The translations under genes and the position numbers were made by a program. From the NCBI GenBank assembly GCA_963682025.1, contig OY821521.1, forward strand, positions 198,535,526 through 198,599,525: a stretch of 64,000 nucleotides of DNA. The letters are read 5' to 3'. This DNA is from Cordilura impudica. Its lineage: Eukaryota > Arthropoda > Insecta > Diptera > Scathophagidae. How positions within the stretch are numbered: position 1 is the first letter of the stretch; every line of letters begins with the position of its first letter. Under the pieces are notes generated by a model. That model was not told where the DNA came from, ran no database searches, and saw only the letters and a list, made by a program, of their open reading frames with translations. Shown in pieces: positions 32,589-44,544 of the stretch.

Positions 32589-32650
32589 TTAATTAAAATG
32601 GCTTGCAAATGAGATGTTACAACTCAAACAGAATATTTGTTCTTGGTTTT

Positions 32651-33868
32651 CAGTGTTGCCGTTTTAGCTTTTTAGTTGTTAGATTTAGCAACTTTTTTTT
32701 GGCGTTTAGCATCCAAAATTTCTCAAAAGATGCTAGATGCTAACTTAGAATCTTTTATTAATAAAAAGTTGCTTTTAACATCTTTTTTTTTATATTTTTT
32801 TTTTCATAATTTTTGAATATATAATTTTAATGGTATTGATATGTTTTTATTTCTCAAAGTGTAGTACAGTAATTTTGTGTACTACTCCTTTTACCACTCT
32901 GCTCGTTTCTTTCAACAAATATAACAAAACATTTTGAAATAGAAGAATGTAAACACCAACAACAGTTTTTAATGAATTTGAAAGTCGATTGCCAAAAAAT
33001 ATTATTGTATTAAAAAAATGCCAAAATTTTCAATACAAAACATATTAAAACGGGTAAAAGAACAGATAACCAATATATTAGAAGAGTTTAAATTTATATC
33101 ATCTGAAACAGAAAAAATTCAATTCCAATGGAGTTATATCACAGAACAAAACTGGGATACAACACTGAATACAACCTCTTTATGGATTGAAAAATTCTAT
33201 TGGCGAAAATCCATTTTAGGAGTTATCAATATTTGTATTGTCTATATTAGTTTTGTCTTTCTCAAAAGCCGAAGTTGAACGTTTGTTTAGTTTAATAGCT
33301 TTAGTTAAAAGCAAATTTCGAACAGAATAAAATCCGAGTTGTTATGTTCTGTAATACGTATAAAAGAAGGATTGAAATTGAACAATCGGTGCTGTCACAC
33401 TTACAATATACCGAGCGATGCCGTTGATAAGAGTCGATCGTCAGAAATATATCAGAGCCAAGAAGAACTTGAACATGAAGACATCACAGGAATGTTAGAT
33501 TCCATAAACCAATTATTCTAATATAATCGTATCTTTTGATAATGTAATTTCTGTTATATTTTAAATAAAAAAAAAATCCCTCTAAAATTAAAATTATTTA
33601 ATTTAAGTTTAAAATAAACTCAATTTGATGTTAATAAAAATTTCAGATGAAATTCAAAATAATTTTAATTAAAATTTAAAAAATATAAATCGAAACATAT
33701 GTTTTATATTAATTTTTCGATTTAAAAACCAAAGAATTTATTAATAAGTATATAATTTTTCAGTATAAAGGTAATGAAATTTGAAAAAAAAAAATTTAGC
33801 ATCCAGTACGTTTAAGCATCTTTTTTTGCAATTTAGCATCTTTACAATTTCAAATTATGGCAATACTG
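32651..33868 (+). mobile_element. Deleted hAT transposon with perfect 8-bp duplication
   Basis: Ends CAGTGTTGCC (left) and GGCAATACTG (right; reverse complement CAGTATTGCC) flanked by identical TTGGTTTT at 32643-32650 and 33869-33876. Subterminal TTTAGCATC repeats occur at both ends. 1218 bp; only the transposase C-terminus remains. Confidence 0.93.
33018..33521 (+). pseudogene. hAT transposase C-terminal fragment
   Basis: Codes for the hAT dimerisation region: VLSLSFSKAEVERLFSLIAL VKSKFRTE, the family motif LP.S.A.VER.FS....., in one frame, shifting to IRIKEGLKLNNRCCHTYNIP afterwards. The start at 33018 opens a frame with no recognisable N-terminal domain. Stops and a frameshift near 33330 make it non-functional. 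Confidence 0.8.
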
Positions 33869-33876
33869 TTGGTTTT

Positions 33877-34639
33877 AAAAGATTTTTTATAACAGTGGTT
33901 ATAAGCATGACATGTACATATACTTAGATCTGATTTATCGCATTTTAATATATTTTCAAAAGCCTTGCATTTGCATTTATAGTCGTCACCTTGGACCTGC
34001 TCCAGCCATCCAACTAACTGAAGCAAAATCTTTATGTTCTGTATTTCTTTAATGTGTTTTCAGCATCATCGAAAAACGAATCGAACATTTTTCTAAAATT
34101 AATTATGTTTCTAAAATTAATTATGTTCAAATTTATAATATTTTAATGTTATGCACAAAACAGTGTTTTATACTTGTCATTGTTATTAAAGAATCCACAT
34201 ATTTACTTCCTTCATATTATAGAATTATTACCAGACTTAAAAAGACTTTAAAGTTTAAAATTGAAAAAAATTATGCGATATTTAACAAATACATTCAAAA
34301 TAGTTTTGACTGAATTTTTTGGCAGTTTTAGTTTTGCCTTGTATCAGTAAAATGTTCAGATATTAACTAAAAAAACAGTTTGTTAAATATTTTCATCTTA
34401 ATTATCTTAATTAATTTAAAGACACAAAGATAGATTTAATACAATAAAAAGAAGTAAGAGTTGAAAGTTGATCTATGCGGACTCACAAATGTGCCCTATA
34501 CTAATAGGTTTGGAAAATTGAAAAGGATTGTAAAAAATAAAATGCACCTTTATATTAAAAAATTTAAATTAAAAAGAAAATTACAAAATAAACCATTTAC
34601 CTGGTTAAACTTAATATTGTTTGTAATTATCTGGATCAG
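33877..34639. other. AT-rich DNA, no gene seen
   Basis: No recognisable coding; interior of the split family 2 repeat. Confidence 0.45.
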
Positions 34640-34868
34640 GTTAGTATTTAAAATGGGATAAATCGGGAGTCATTGTGCCAATTTATGACCTAAAATATGT
34701 AGACACCTCTATAAAATGCTGAAAATTCAGAGCATTTGTTGTAATAATTCAGTAATAGGTTTATCAAAGTGTTTACATATTCAAATATTTCCAGATATTA
34801 ATGTAAACGTAAAACCCAGGTGGAGGGTATCAAAGATTCGGCATAGCCGAATTTAACACTCTTACTTG
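34640..34868 (+). repeat. Family 2 repeat, 3' portion
   Basis: ATCATTGTGCC-type block, AATTCAGAGCATTTGTTGTA, ATGTAAACGTAAAACCCAGG, TGGAGGGTATCAAAGATTCG, and the terminus AACACTCTTACTTGTT. Matches 61890-62145. After it the minisatellite resumes immediately. Confidence 0.75.
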
Positions 34869-35755
34869 TTTTTTTTAAAAGTAAATTTTCTTAAAAAATT
34901 ATTTTTTTTTATGTCAACTTTTTTAAAAGTAACTTTTCCTTAAAAAGAGCCTTTTCAATAAAAAAGTATATTTTCTAAAAAAAAAACTTTTTATTATAGA
35001 AGTACCTTTTCAAAATAAAAAAATATATTTTCTTAAAAAAGTATCATTTCTTAAAAAGTACCTTTTTTTAAAAAAAAGTAGCGTTTTTAAAAAAAGAACC
35101 TATTTGAAAGAGCCTTAAAAAAGTGTTATTAAAAAAACACCTTTTCTTAAAAAAGTAAATTTTATTAAGATGTGCCTTTCCTTAAAAAGGTTCCATTGTT
35201 AAATAAGTAATTTTTATTAAAAAGAAGCCTTTTCTTAAAAAAGTACCTTTTCTTAAAAAGTAGCGTTTTTAAAAAAGAACCTATTTGAAAAAGGCTTTCT
35301 CTTAAAATAGTGGCCTTTCTTAAAAAAGTGCTTTCTTAAAAAAGTACCTTTACTGAAAAAAGTAATTTTTCTTAAAATATTGCCTTTTTTTAAAAGTACT
35401 GTTTCTTAAAAAACTACCTTTTCTTAAAAAAGAACTCTTTCCTCAAAAATAAGCTTTTCAGTAAAAAGTATATTTTCTTAAAGAAAAAAAATTGCCTTCT
35501 CTTAAAAAATAAATAATAATTATTACCTTTTCCTAAACAATAAAAAAGTATATTTTCTTAAAAAAGTACAATTTCTCAAATGGTACGTATTCCTAAAAAA
35601 GTACATTTCGTGAAAAAGTACCCTTTCTTAAAAAAGTACATTTTCTTAAAAAAGTAAATTTTTTAAAAAAGTACCTCTTCCTAAAAATTTATGTTTTCCT
35701 TAAAAAATCTAATTTTGTTAAAAATTATAAGTTTCTTTAATAAAAAGTATTTTCA
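34869..35755. repeat. Minisatellite, CTTTTCTTAAAAAAGTAC unit, second block
   Basis: Same unit as 28295-29712 (about 45 copies). Higher-order similarity is visible: the run GTAGCGTTTTTAAAAA / GAACCTATTTGAAAGAG at 35070-35115 matches 29545-29582, and TAACTTTTCCTTAAAAA at 34928-34945 matches 29400-29418. So longer blocks were duplicated before or after the split. Confidence 0.88.
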
Positions 35756-38272
35756 TAATTTTGCAACAGGGGGCTTAGAACATACTGTATAACCATAAGT
35801 ACCTCGGTGTAGGATATCAAAGATTCGACGAAGCCGAATTCTATTCAATGTATTTTTTTCAGATTTTTTTTTTATCGTTAATGATTGTTTGGCACCAGCT
35901 TTCTATCATCCGTCTAATATACATAGATACAATCAATAGTGACATTTCATTACTTTTATTACAGTTATTATTTATTATTATTTTTTATTGCTATTATTGA
36001 CGAGAAACAGGAACAAAATATTTACATTTTGTGTAAATAATAAAACATTTACAATTTCTATATAAATAATTGGTTGGGGTTACAATCAGCGTACAGGCAG
36101 GCAATGTAATAGAATACTGTCGCATGCAGCTTTTGTAAAAGTTTCTTAGAGGTTTTAATAGAAAACAAAATTGCTTTTTTTATTTTTGTTTTGCTGTAAA
36201 AACATTAGAGCATTTTTAAGGTTTGCAATTTTAGAATAAATCACTCAGTGCCAAGTTTCTTAATTAGTTATTTCAAAATATGGCTAGATTAGGAAACGGT
36301 CATCTAGAAAGTGTTGGAAATAATTTATTTTTTTTTTGTTCATGTAAATTAGTTTAATGGATATTATCATACAATAGAAATTTGTGACAGGTTGGTAATC
36401 AAATTAAGGAAATCTGTGTAGGAGGGATGACAGAAAATATATGTGATCAGTAGCATAAATCTGTGGTTTTCTAAAATAGTCCGTATGTCATAAAATCAAA
36501 ATGTTCAGGGGAGCCAAAAACGTTATATTTGAAATTACGGGCTCGATATAAAGTTTTTAGAGCTTTTTATTTAACACTCCTGTAGATATGGACAATAAAT
36601 ACTTATATAAAATTTTGAGTCAAATATCTTCAGAGGAATAGATCCTAGAGAATGGCGAAAAAACAACTTAAAGTGTGTGCAGATAAAACAACTTCTGTCG
36701 ACAAACGTCGTTTTCTTTGAAAAATAAAACTACCAATGCATCCCCCCATGTAGACATAAGTTGTTGTTGCTTGAAAAATGGATTTCTTTGTTCGTCAACA
36801 AAAAGTTAACGGGACTTAGGATGAGAATATAACAACGTTTCAACAATAATAGTGACAAAAAATAACAGAAATAAACACACAAGTTTTTATAAGTGGTTAT
36901 ACACTGAAAAATAATCGAAAATTATTTTGCATTTTTTTTCCATTAATAACAACGTATATCGCTATGTGTCGTTTTCTGAGAAAATAGTTGACATACGTCG
37001 TTAGTGCTGCAAATTAATTTAATAAACATTTAAGTTACGTCGTTATTTAAAGAAAAAACTCAGAAATGGTCAACATTTTTTTTTAAAAAATTTAACACAT
37101 GTAAAGAACGTTAAAAATTAATATATTTGGCATCGTTAGCTCAAACAAACAAAAATGGACATACGCAGTTATTCCAGAAAACCACAAAATATACGATGAT
37201 ATATGATCTTAATGGCTATTCCCAAACATTCGCCATATTCGGTTCTCAAGGATAAGATCTATTTCACATCTTTGGATGCATTAAACCAGTTAAGAGACTT
37301 CCAGTTATAATAGAGGCGAATGACGGCTGTAACAATTATATCTATTATTTTTAAAGTACCTAAAGTCTTAAAATATGTCAAGTATTATTTACCCAAATAA
37401 TGTATTTGAAATATTTTTATTTCTAAATATCTTATTTTTCTTAGAATGTTAAGTATGATCTAATGACTTGAACTCAAAGCTAAGATTCCTCTCAAAGCCA
37501 CGAATTTTATATTGTTATTATAATTGTTATTTGAATGTATTTATTTTTTATTTATTTATTTTATTTTTTGTTTATTTACACTTTTCAATAAATCTTAAAG
37601 TTTTTTTTGTGTAATCTGTGAGGAATTTCTAAGTTCAACTAATAAAATATGGAAATTCCATTGAATGTTTGTAAAACAAATGTACTGATGAGCACTACCT
37701 GTTTTTTTTTTGTTTTGTTTTTGGCGTAAATAAAATTTATGTATATTTTTTATGAGGTATTGTTATGCAAATTTTCTTATTAAATAATGGTCATTAAAAC
37801 GTGAATTTGTTGATGTATTTTTTTTATGTAGACAATTTAATTAACACTTTAAGATGAGTTGTATTGAAGGAACCATGCGGCGCTATACTAAATGACATTG
37901 TGTGTCTACAGTAGATCCCAGATATAATGGCTATACTGTTAATAGGATGCTGTGGAAAGAACAGAGGAGCATAGTTCTAGAAAAGTTTAGATTTTCATTT
38001 AGAATGAAATTGAGATAGATTCATGAAATCGAAATTGAAATTCGCATATTATTTTCAAATTCCTTTTTGTACAATAATTGCCGAAAAATAAATGTATGTC
38101 ATGGTAGAAATCGATATGTTGGAGTTTAGATTTTTTTATGAAAAGTTTTTCTTAATCTATTTTATTATTTTCTATTTTTACTCATAGTGTCTGCTTGTCT
38201 GCGTGTCGACAAAACTTTGAATCGATTTTTAATCCTTTTCCCGAAATGCATGGAGACAGACTCGTGGCGGTG
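35756..38272. other. Intergenic, no gene seen
   Basis: 35765-35845 is another family 2 3' end (ATCAAAGATTCGACGAAGCC). 36700-37050 has several ACGTCGTT/ACGACG-type words in otherwise A/T-rich DNA. No coding evidence elsewhere. Confidence 0.5.
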
Positions 38273-38475
38273 CGCAGTGGCAAAAAACATAACTTTTTAA
38301 CCAAAAAAGATATTCAAAAAATTTTAAGCGTTCTATGCCTTTTAGGTGTCTACTTATGGGAAGTAAAATAAAATATTTTTTAAAATTTTTATTTTTTATG
38401 TTCCTTTTTAAAGGCTCTTATGATTTAAAATTATTCCAGAAAAGAAAAAAAAAATTTTTTTTTTAAATTTATTTT

Positions 38476-39120
38476 TCATTTTTTCGTATATTGCTCACAA
38501 TCCGTAAAAGAAGTTATATGTAAAATACTAATAATTTCCGAACTATAATTATTTTCTAACTCTTTTCGTGACTTTACATGCCGCAGTGATGAAATAAGTG
38601 GATCGGAAGATGCTGCTAACATGTTGAAGAGGTTCTCATTTTGTCTCACACTTGATGATTTGAAAGTGTTCAGAAAGCTCTCCAATAGGCAAAGTCTGAT
38701 GTTCAATTATATCTTTGCCATGCGACAATTTCTTATGGCTGTCGGGGTCAACTTTTTCTGTGGATATGGTTCTGCTAAAATTGATGCAGTTTTCGAAACA
38801 TCTTCTCCATATTTTTCAGAATCGAATTTTTCCTTGCTGTTTAAAACATTCAAGATCGTTCCCAACAATTTGATTGTTTATTCATTTTCAAAAAATTTTC
38901 TCGAGGTGTTTCCATCGTTTGAGTTTCCGTATCCGTAGTTGGGGAAGTCTACTTTTAGTCCAAGTTGTTTGAAAAACGCATCCTGTATTCGATTCTTTCT
39001 GATCCTTTCCTTATCTTTGTTTGATGTATTTTCATCCCCTCTTGTGGAAGCGTATACTCAAATTTTAACAAGAACTCCATGCACCTTATTATTGCGTGCA
39101 ATGGTGAGATTCCATATTAA
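38476..39120 (-). pseudogene. Transib transposase C-terminal relic
   Basis: Minus-strand frames give NRIQDAFFKQLGLKVDFP, YGYGNSNDGNTSRKFFEN, KYGEDVSKTASILAE, then SVRQNENLFNMLAASSDPLI and SSLRHVKSRKELENNY, in the same order as 20020-20500. Frameshifts and stops lie between blocks. The segment with the third acidic residue is absent, so this copy is also deleted in that region but with a different junction. Confidence 0.85.
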
Positions 39121-39130
39121 TATTCATTCC

Positions 39131-39173
39131 ATAACAATAAGAATGGGTTTTCACGGTTATATGTCATAAATTG
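39131..39173 (+). repeat. 43-bp direct repeat, left copy
   Basis: ATAACAATAAGAATGGGTTT TCACGG... through AAATTG, repeated without change at 45340-45382. The two copies bracket the whole hAT-bearing insertion. Confidence 0.9.
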
Positions 39174-39821
39174 TATCTGCACCTGAATTTAGGGAGCAGA
39201 ATTTGACAGAGGATCTTAGGTAAGCATTACAGAATGAAAAACAAAAATCCTATACCTTAACCAGTGATATTTTTCTGCCGGAACGCACCGGAACGACGTT
39301 CCGGAAGCTCTTTTTCGAAAATACATGAACCGGAACTTAGTTCCGGGACCTATTTTTCTATTTTTAATGTTTTAAAAGTTAAAAAAATTACCTATCACTT
39401 TTTTTTTAAATTTTCACTTTCAAAAATTATAAAGTTAAAAATCTTAGAAAAGTCCTAAAAAATATGTACTTTTTTAATGATGTACATTTTTAATGATCTC
39501 AGTTAATTTGAATTCTATTTAATTTGTAGTTCTAAAAAAATAATTCAATCGAGTAGGCGGTTGTTCATATGTATATTTTTAAAGATCTCAGTAAATTTGA
39601 ATTTTATATAATAGTTGTCTTTTAAATTCCTTATGGACAACATGAACAAAATTACAAGTTTTTTTTCAAATTGAAACAAAAGACTGCGGGCAACAGAAGA
39701 CAAACCCGAATATATTCAAACTGAAACAGAGAAGGTAACACTTTATTCTCATTGTGACACAACGTTACCTTCTACATCTTCCTCTATTTCTACATGCAAT
39801 GACTGGCCAGATTGTTGGACG

Positions 39822-41207
39822 TTGGAGCAAAAGAATGAGTTTACCAAGAAATATGATTGGCTTACTATTGAATGTAAGAAATTTGGCTGTAATATATGCA
39901 AAAAAATCGGAAGTCTTAATATTGAGAAAAAATCTGGTATGCGAATTAGTAAAGAGTGGGTCAACAATGAAGTAACCAGTAACGGTGAAAATCGAACTCA
40001 ACAATTAACATCTTTGAGAAAAAAATTTTTTGAGCACAAGGAAAGTGCCGGTTACAAAGCTGCATGCAAGTTAGCTACGGAGGCTGAAAAAGAAACTCTT
40101 CCAAATATTCTACACAAAAACTTGGTTGTTGAAAAGGAAATAACCTCTCATGTGTTTCGGACTGCATACAAAGTTGCAAAAGAAAATCAGTCTTTTCATA
40201 ATTTTGAAATGGAAATAGATTTACAAGAACTTAACGGTATAAATATGGGCAGAATATTGCATTCCGCAAATGCTTGCACAAATATTATTACTCATATCAG
40301 CACCGAAATGAGAAAATCTTTAGTGGCCATAATAATTAGTTCCATGAGTAAAATATCAATAATTATCGACGAGTCTACAACTTTTAGCAAAAAATCAACA
40401 TTAATAATTTACGTTAGAGTGTGCCTTGCTAACCATGGAATGAGTTCTCCTGTTAATCTTTATATAGATTTGATAGAACTCCAAAGTACTACAGCAAATG
40501 GAATATTCCAGGCTTTACTAGAATGTTTACAATCGTATGGAATAACGAAACAAATATTAAGGATGCAGCGGTAATGCTGGGACGAAAGAGTGGAGTCTGC
40601 AAATTATTAAGAGATGAATTTCCGTCAATCATTATCTGGCACTGTGCCAATCATAGGCTGGAGTTACCAGTGGCTGATACTTTGAAAGCTTTATCAGGAA
40701 TACACAGGTTTAAATTATTTATTGATAAACTATACGTTATCTACCATGCATCTCCGAAGAATAGCAGGGAATTATGTGAATGTGCAAAATTGTTAGAAAT
40801 TCAGCTTCTGAAAATTGGTAGAGTTTTGAGCACTCGATGGGTGGCATCAAGTTTTCGCTCCGTTTCTGCTGTGTGAGAAAATTTTTTGCATTGGTTCGAC
40901 ACTTTAGAGAAGCAGAAAATGATCTTACAAGAGATAAGAAAGATCGTTGCATGTACCAGGGCATGCAAAGAAAGATTAGATCAATCGAATTTATTTTGGA
41001 TTTGGGATTGATGTGTGATGCCATTCAGGAATTGTCTGAATTAAGTCTGGAGCTGCAAGATCGAAATATTAATCTTTACCAGGCGGATGTAAAGATTAAG
41101 TCGCTCGTTCAAATTTTCGAAGAAAGACGTATCGTGCCAGGAACATATTACAAACACGCAGACATAGCCAGTAATAACACTACTCAACAAAATGAAAAAA
41201 ATTTCAT
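39822..41207 (+). pseudogene. hAT transposase (KIAA1586/ZNF862-like), N-terminal two-thirds
   Basis: Begins with a Cys-pair zinc-finger-like stretch (WLTIECKKFGCNICKK), followed by the RNase H-like core (SIIIDESTTFSKKSTLIIYV holds the first Asp) and the hAT LLECLQSYGIT / SGVCKLLRDEFPSIIIWHCA / ANHRLEL region, then RVLSTRWVASSFRSVSAV and a helical stretch ending ERRIVPGTYYKHADIASNN. A frameshift near 40550 and another near 40875 break it. It is interrupted at 41207 by the nested element and resumes at 44545. Confidence 0.88.
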
Positions 41208-41211
41208 GTAC

Positions 41212-41743
41212 TCCGGATGCGATAATTTTTTCTGTGTAGATAACCTTGACATGAGCTCGAAAAACGCAATAAAAAATTTTTTTTTCGTTTGGTTTTTTTT
41301 TTTTTTTTTTTTTTTAAATTTTAAAAATTTTTTTTTGGTTAATTTGTTTCGTCCAGCATAACTCGGGAACCACTAGCCCGATTTAATTGAATTAAATTGT
41401 AAAAAATTTAAAATTACAATTCCCTTAATCTGTTTATATATTGTTTTCCTATACAAGCAACAGTTTCCAAGTTAAAAATGAATATATAAAGGAAAAAACT
41501 TATTTTTGCCTAAAGATTTAAATTTTTTTTTTTTAAAAATCCATAAAAAATCCCAAATGAAAAAAAATGTCAAATCTTATTACTTTTACGTAAAGATACA
41601 TAACCTATGAGCAAAATAAGAGAAAGATCATGAAAATCGATGCACGCGTTTCGCTTTTATTCGCAATTGAGTAAAGGTATGAATTTAAAAAATTTGCTCG
41701 ACATATGCACAACTTTGTCTATGGTAAGGTTTTTTCTTTTTTA
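41212..41743 (+). repeat. Left TIR of nested element
   Basis: Reverse complement of 44010-44540 with very few substitutions (for example AGCATAACTCGG versus CGAGTTATGCCGG and small A/T-run length changes), pointing to a recent insertion. Confidence 0.92.
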
Positions 41744-41906
41744 TTACAAAAAAAATTAAAATTTGTTGGGTGACAAAAATATATGACTTTAAATTAAAAA
41801 ACAATTCGATATATGTACAAGAAATTATCCTAAGGATATCAACATTAATTAATTATAAAAAAGTTTTAAAAAAAAATATCTAAACACAAAAATAAAAACC
41901 TTCAAA

Positions 41907-43665
41907 TTAAAAATAATTATGTGCTTTTGTCTTTCTTTTATATTGTTGTGGGTCTGTTTCTCTTATTAGGAACCAGATATAGTCCCCCATCATAGCTTCG
42001 TTCCAAAATCCTTGGTATCGGTGCTCAATTTCTTTCATTTGCTGATGAAAACGCTCACCATGCTCGTCACTCACATCGCCCAGGTTGTCCGGAAAGAAGT
42101 CCAAGTGCGAGTGTAGAAAATGTATCTTAAGCGACATATTTGCTCCAATTTTTTTATAATTTTGGAGTAGTTGTTCGACGATCTCTCTGTAATTTGAGCT
42201 TTTGTTGTTTCCAAGAAATCCGGAAACAATTTGCCGAAATGAGTTCCAAGCTGCAGCTTCATTTGGTGATAAAATGTGTTCAAACTGTTGGTCTTGCAAC
42301 AACTTTTTAATTTGCGGACCGTCGAAAACGCCTTCCTTAATCTTTGCCGATGAAAGGTGAGGAAAAATGGTTTTTAAATAGGCGAACGCTTCGCCATCTT
42401 TGTTGATAGCTTTCACGAAGTTTTTTATGAGTCCGAGCTTTATGTGAAGAGGTGGGAGAAAAACATTTTCCTTTTTTATGAGTGGTGTATATTTCACGTT
42501 GTCGCTGCCGGGGATGAAGTTAACTCTTTCTGTCCAACTCCTCCTGGTGTAATGATGTTGACGATCGCGGCTGTCCCAAAGGCAGAGAAAACAACAGTAC
42601 TTTGTGAATCCACCTTGTAATCCACAAAGGATACCGATAACCTTAAGGTCGGCACAAACTTTCCAATCGTGTTTCTCATAGTTAAGGCACTTTAGTAGAT
42701 TGTCCATGACTTCGTATGTTTCCTTGGTGTCAACGGCATGAGCAATTGGAATCGAAGGTTTCTTGTTGCCGTTGTGCAGTAAAATTGCTTTAAGGCTCTG
42801 CTTGTTGCTGTCGATGAAAAGACGCCACTCTCCTGGATCGTAAGAGTACCCGAGTTCACCAAATAATCCGGGAATGTCCTTACAAAAACAGATGTTGTCT
42901 TTTTTTGTGTAGTACCTTGCGTATGGTTCATGACGCTTCCTGTAGATTGTTGTCACCACACCAGGAGCCAAGAAACCGAACTGTTTCATGCGCGATGCAT
43001 GCAACTCTGCATCTTCCTTGGAGAGTTTCAATTCTCTAACCCAATCGTTCAGTTCTGCTTGGGAACATAAGCGTTGACCTCCATGCAATGTATATGTTGA
43101 CTCGCATTCTGATGTGGTTCCTACTGTCTCCGGATCTGATGATGGATGTATCGCCTCATTATTAGATGCCCATCTTGAAACGGGCGGTTGCGGGTCCACT
43201 GGTTCTTTGGAAAATGGCACTGGAAAATTCACTGTTGAAACAGCAGCGTAAGTCCATCGTATATTTTTTCCCACGCCTGTTTTTTTGCTAAGACAGAAGT
43301 AGCAATCTGTTGCATGGCAAAGCGGAGCTCTCCAAAGCATTGGCATGATGATTCTCGGCTGTCGTCTGAAAGAATTGCAATAATAAGTTATATATGTTCT
43401 TGAATTTCGTAATCTACACTTACCTTGAGTCACTTAGCTGTACGTAGCACCTTGGACATAGAGCACTTGGTGTCCACCGCTCATCTATGTTTGAGACCTT
43501 TAAATTGAAGCTCTCTTCAAATGAATCTCTCAATTTAGGTGAAAAATAACGCTTGTTTTTTCCACAAACGTATTCTCCGCACATGTAACAAAAATTACTT
43601 GGATTGGTATTGCATTCAAATACTCGCGAACGTTTGCTCATTTTAACTATCGCGTTCGTCGACAC
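41907..43665 (-). CDS. Putative transposase of the nested long-TIR element, 566 aa, one intron
   Basis: Exon 1 43665-43424, intron 43423-43366 (GTAAGT ... TTCTTTCAG, 58 bp), exon 2 43365-41907; joining is in frame (242 + 1459 nt = 567 codons with stop). N-terminus: Cys pairs (FCYMCGEY, LCPRCY, DCYFC) suggest a zinc-binding DNA-recognition region. Centre and C-terminus: WRLFIDSNKQSLKAILLHNG, DWKVCADLKVIGILCGLQGG, FCLFCLW-like CCFLCLWDSRDR, HFLHSHLDFFPDNLGDVSDE then HGERFHQQMKEIEHRYQGFW and MMGDYIWFL. I recognise the RYQGxWxxxMMxDYxW block as a recurrent uncharacterised arthropod family. The Asp in FIDSN and CADLKV and the acidic pair in SDEHGERFHQ could form a DDE triad (inference). No internal stop. 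It is likely the element's transposase. An alternative start at the Met of MSKRSR, eight codons in, is possible. Confidence 0.85.
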
Positions 43666-44009
43666 TTGTTGAATGAGTAAAATCGATCAATGAAGACCTA
43701 TTTGTACTGTGTATTGTTTAGTATTTTACTGACAGGTACTTATAAATGGGTGTATATTTTTTTACGGTGGCTACATACCTGTTTCACCATGTGTGAGTCT
43801 TAAATTTTCCGAATAAACGTGGGTTGCATTTATGTAAAAAAATCATACAGGTAGTCACCGGAAAACCCAAATAAGTAAAAAAGTCCCCTTTCCTTTTTTC
43901 CTTTTAATTGTTCACGCACATTTATTACCGTTTATTACTTTGCTTACGCAATCATAAAAATTAAATAACCCTTTGTTTATTCCGTTTTGTTAATTCTGAG
44001 AATCATAAA

Positions 44010-44540
44010 AAAAAGAAAAAACCTTACCATAGACAAAGTTGTGCATATGTCGAGCAAATTTTTTAAATTCATACCTTTACTCAATTGCGAATAAAAGCGA
44101 AACGCGTGCATCGATTTTCATGATCTTTCTCTTATTTTGCTCATAGGTTATGTATCTTTACGTAAAAGTAATAAGATTTGAAATTTTTTTTCATTTGGGA
44201 TTTTTTATGGATTTTTAAAAAAAAAAAAATTTAAATTTTTAGGCAAAAATAAGTTTTTTCCTTTATATATTCATTTTTAACTTGGAAACTGTTGCTTGTA
44301 TAGGAAAACAATATATAAACAGATTAAGGGAATTGTAATTTTAAATTTTTTACAATTTAATTCAATTAAATCGGACTAGTGGTTCCCGAGTTATGCCGGA
44401 CGAAACAAATTAACCAAAAAAAAATTTTTAAAATTTAAAAAAAAAAAAAAAAAAAAAAACCAAACGAAAAAAAAATTTTTTATTGCGTTTTTCGAGCTCA
44501 TGTCAAGGTTATCTACACAGAAAAAATTATCGCATCCCGA
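44010..44540 (-). repeat. Right TIR of nested element
   Basis: Inverted partner of 41212-41743. Confidence 0.92.
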
Positions 44541-44544
44541 GTAC

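Larger units (their letters stand above)
41212..44540 (-). mobile_element. Intact-looking 3.3-kb element with ~530-bp TIRs, GTAC flanks
   Basis: Inverted arms 41212-41743 and 44010-44540 run from TCCGGATGCGATAATTTTTT / TCGGGATGCGATAATTTTTT inward to CATATGCACAACTTTGTCTA and the following GGTAAGG. GTAC flanks both ends (41208-41211, 44541-44544) and is the likely 4-bp duplication. The host hAT frame rejoins across the site. One spliced gene on the minus strand fills the interior. The class is not certain: a 4-bp duplication and long TIRs recall Sola elements, but I could not verify this. Confidence 0.9.

Noticed and set aside
36650..37150. ACGTCGTT word cluster as a binding-site array
   Set aside because: Spacing is irregular and copies are few; could be chance or an old repeat.
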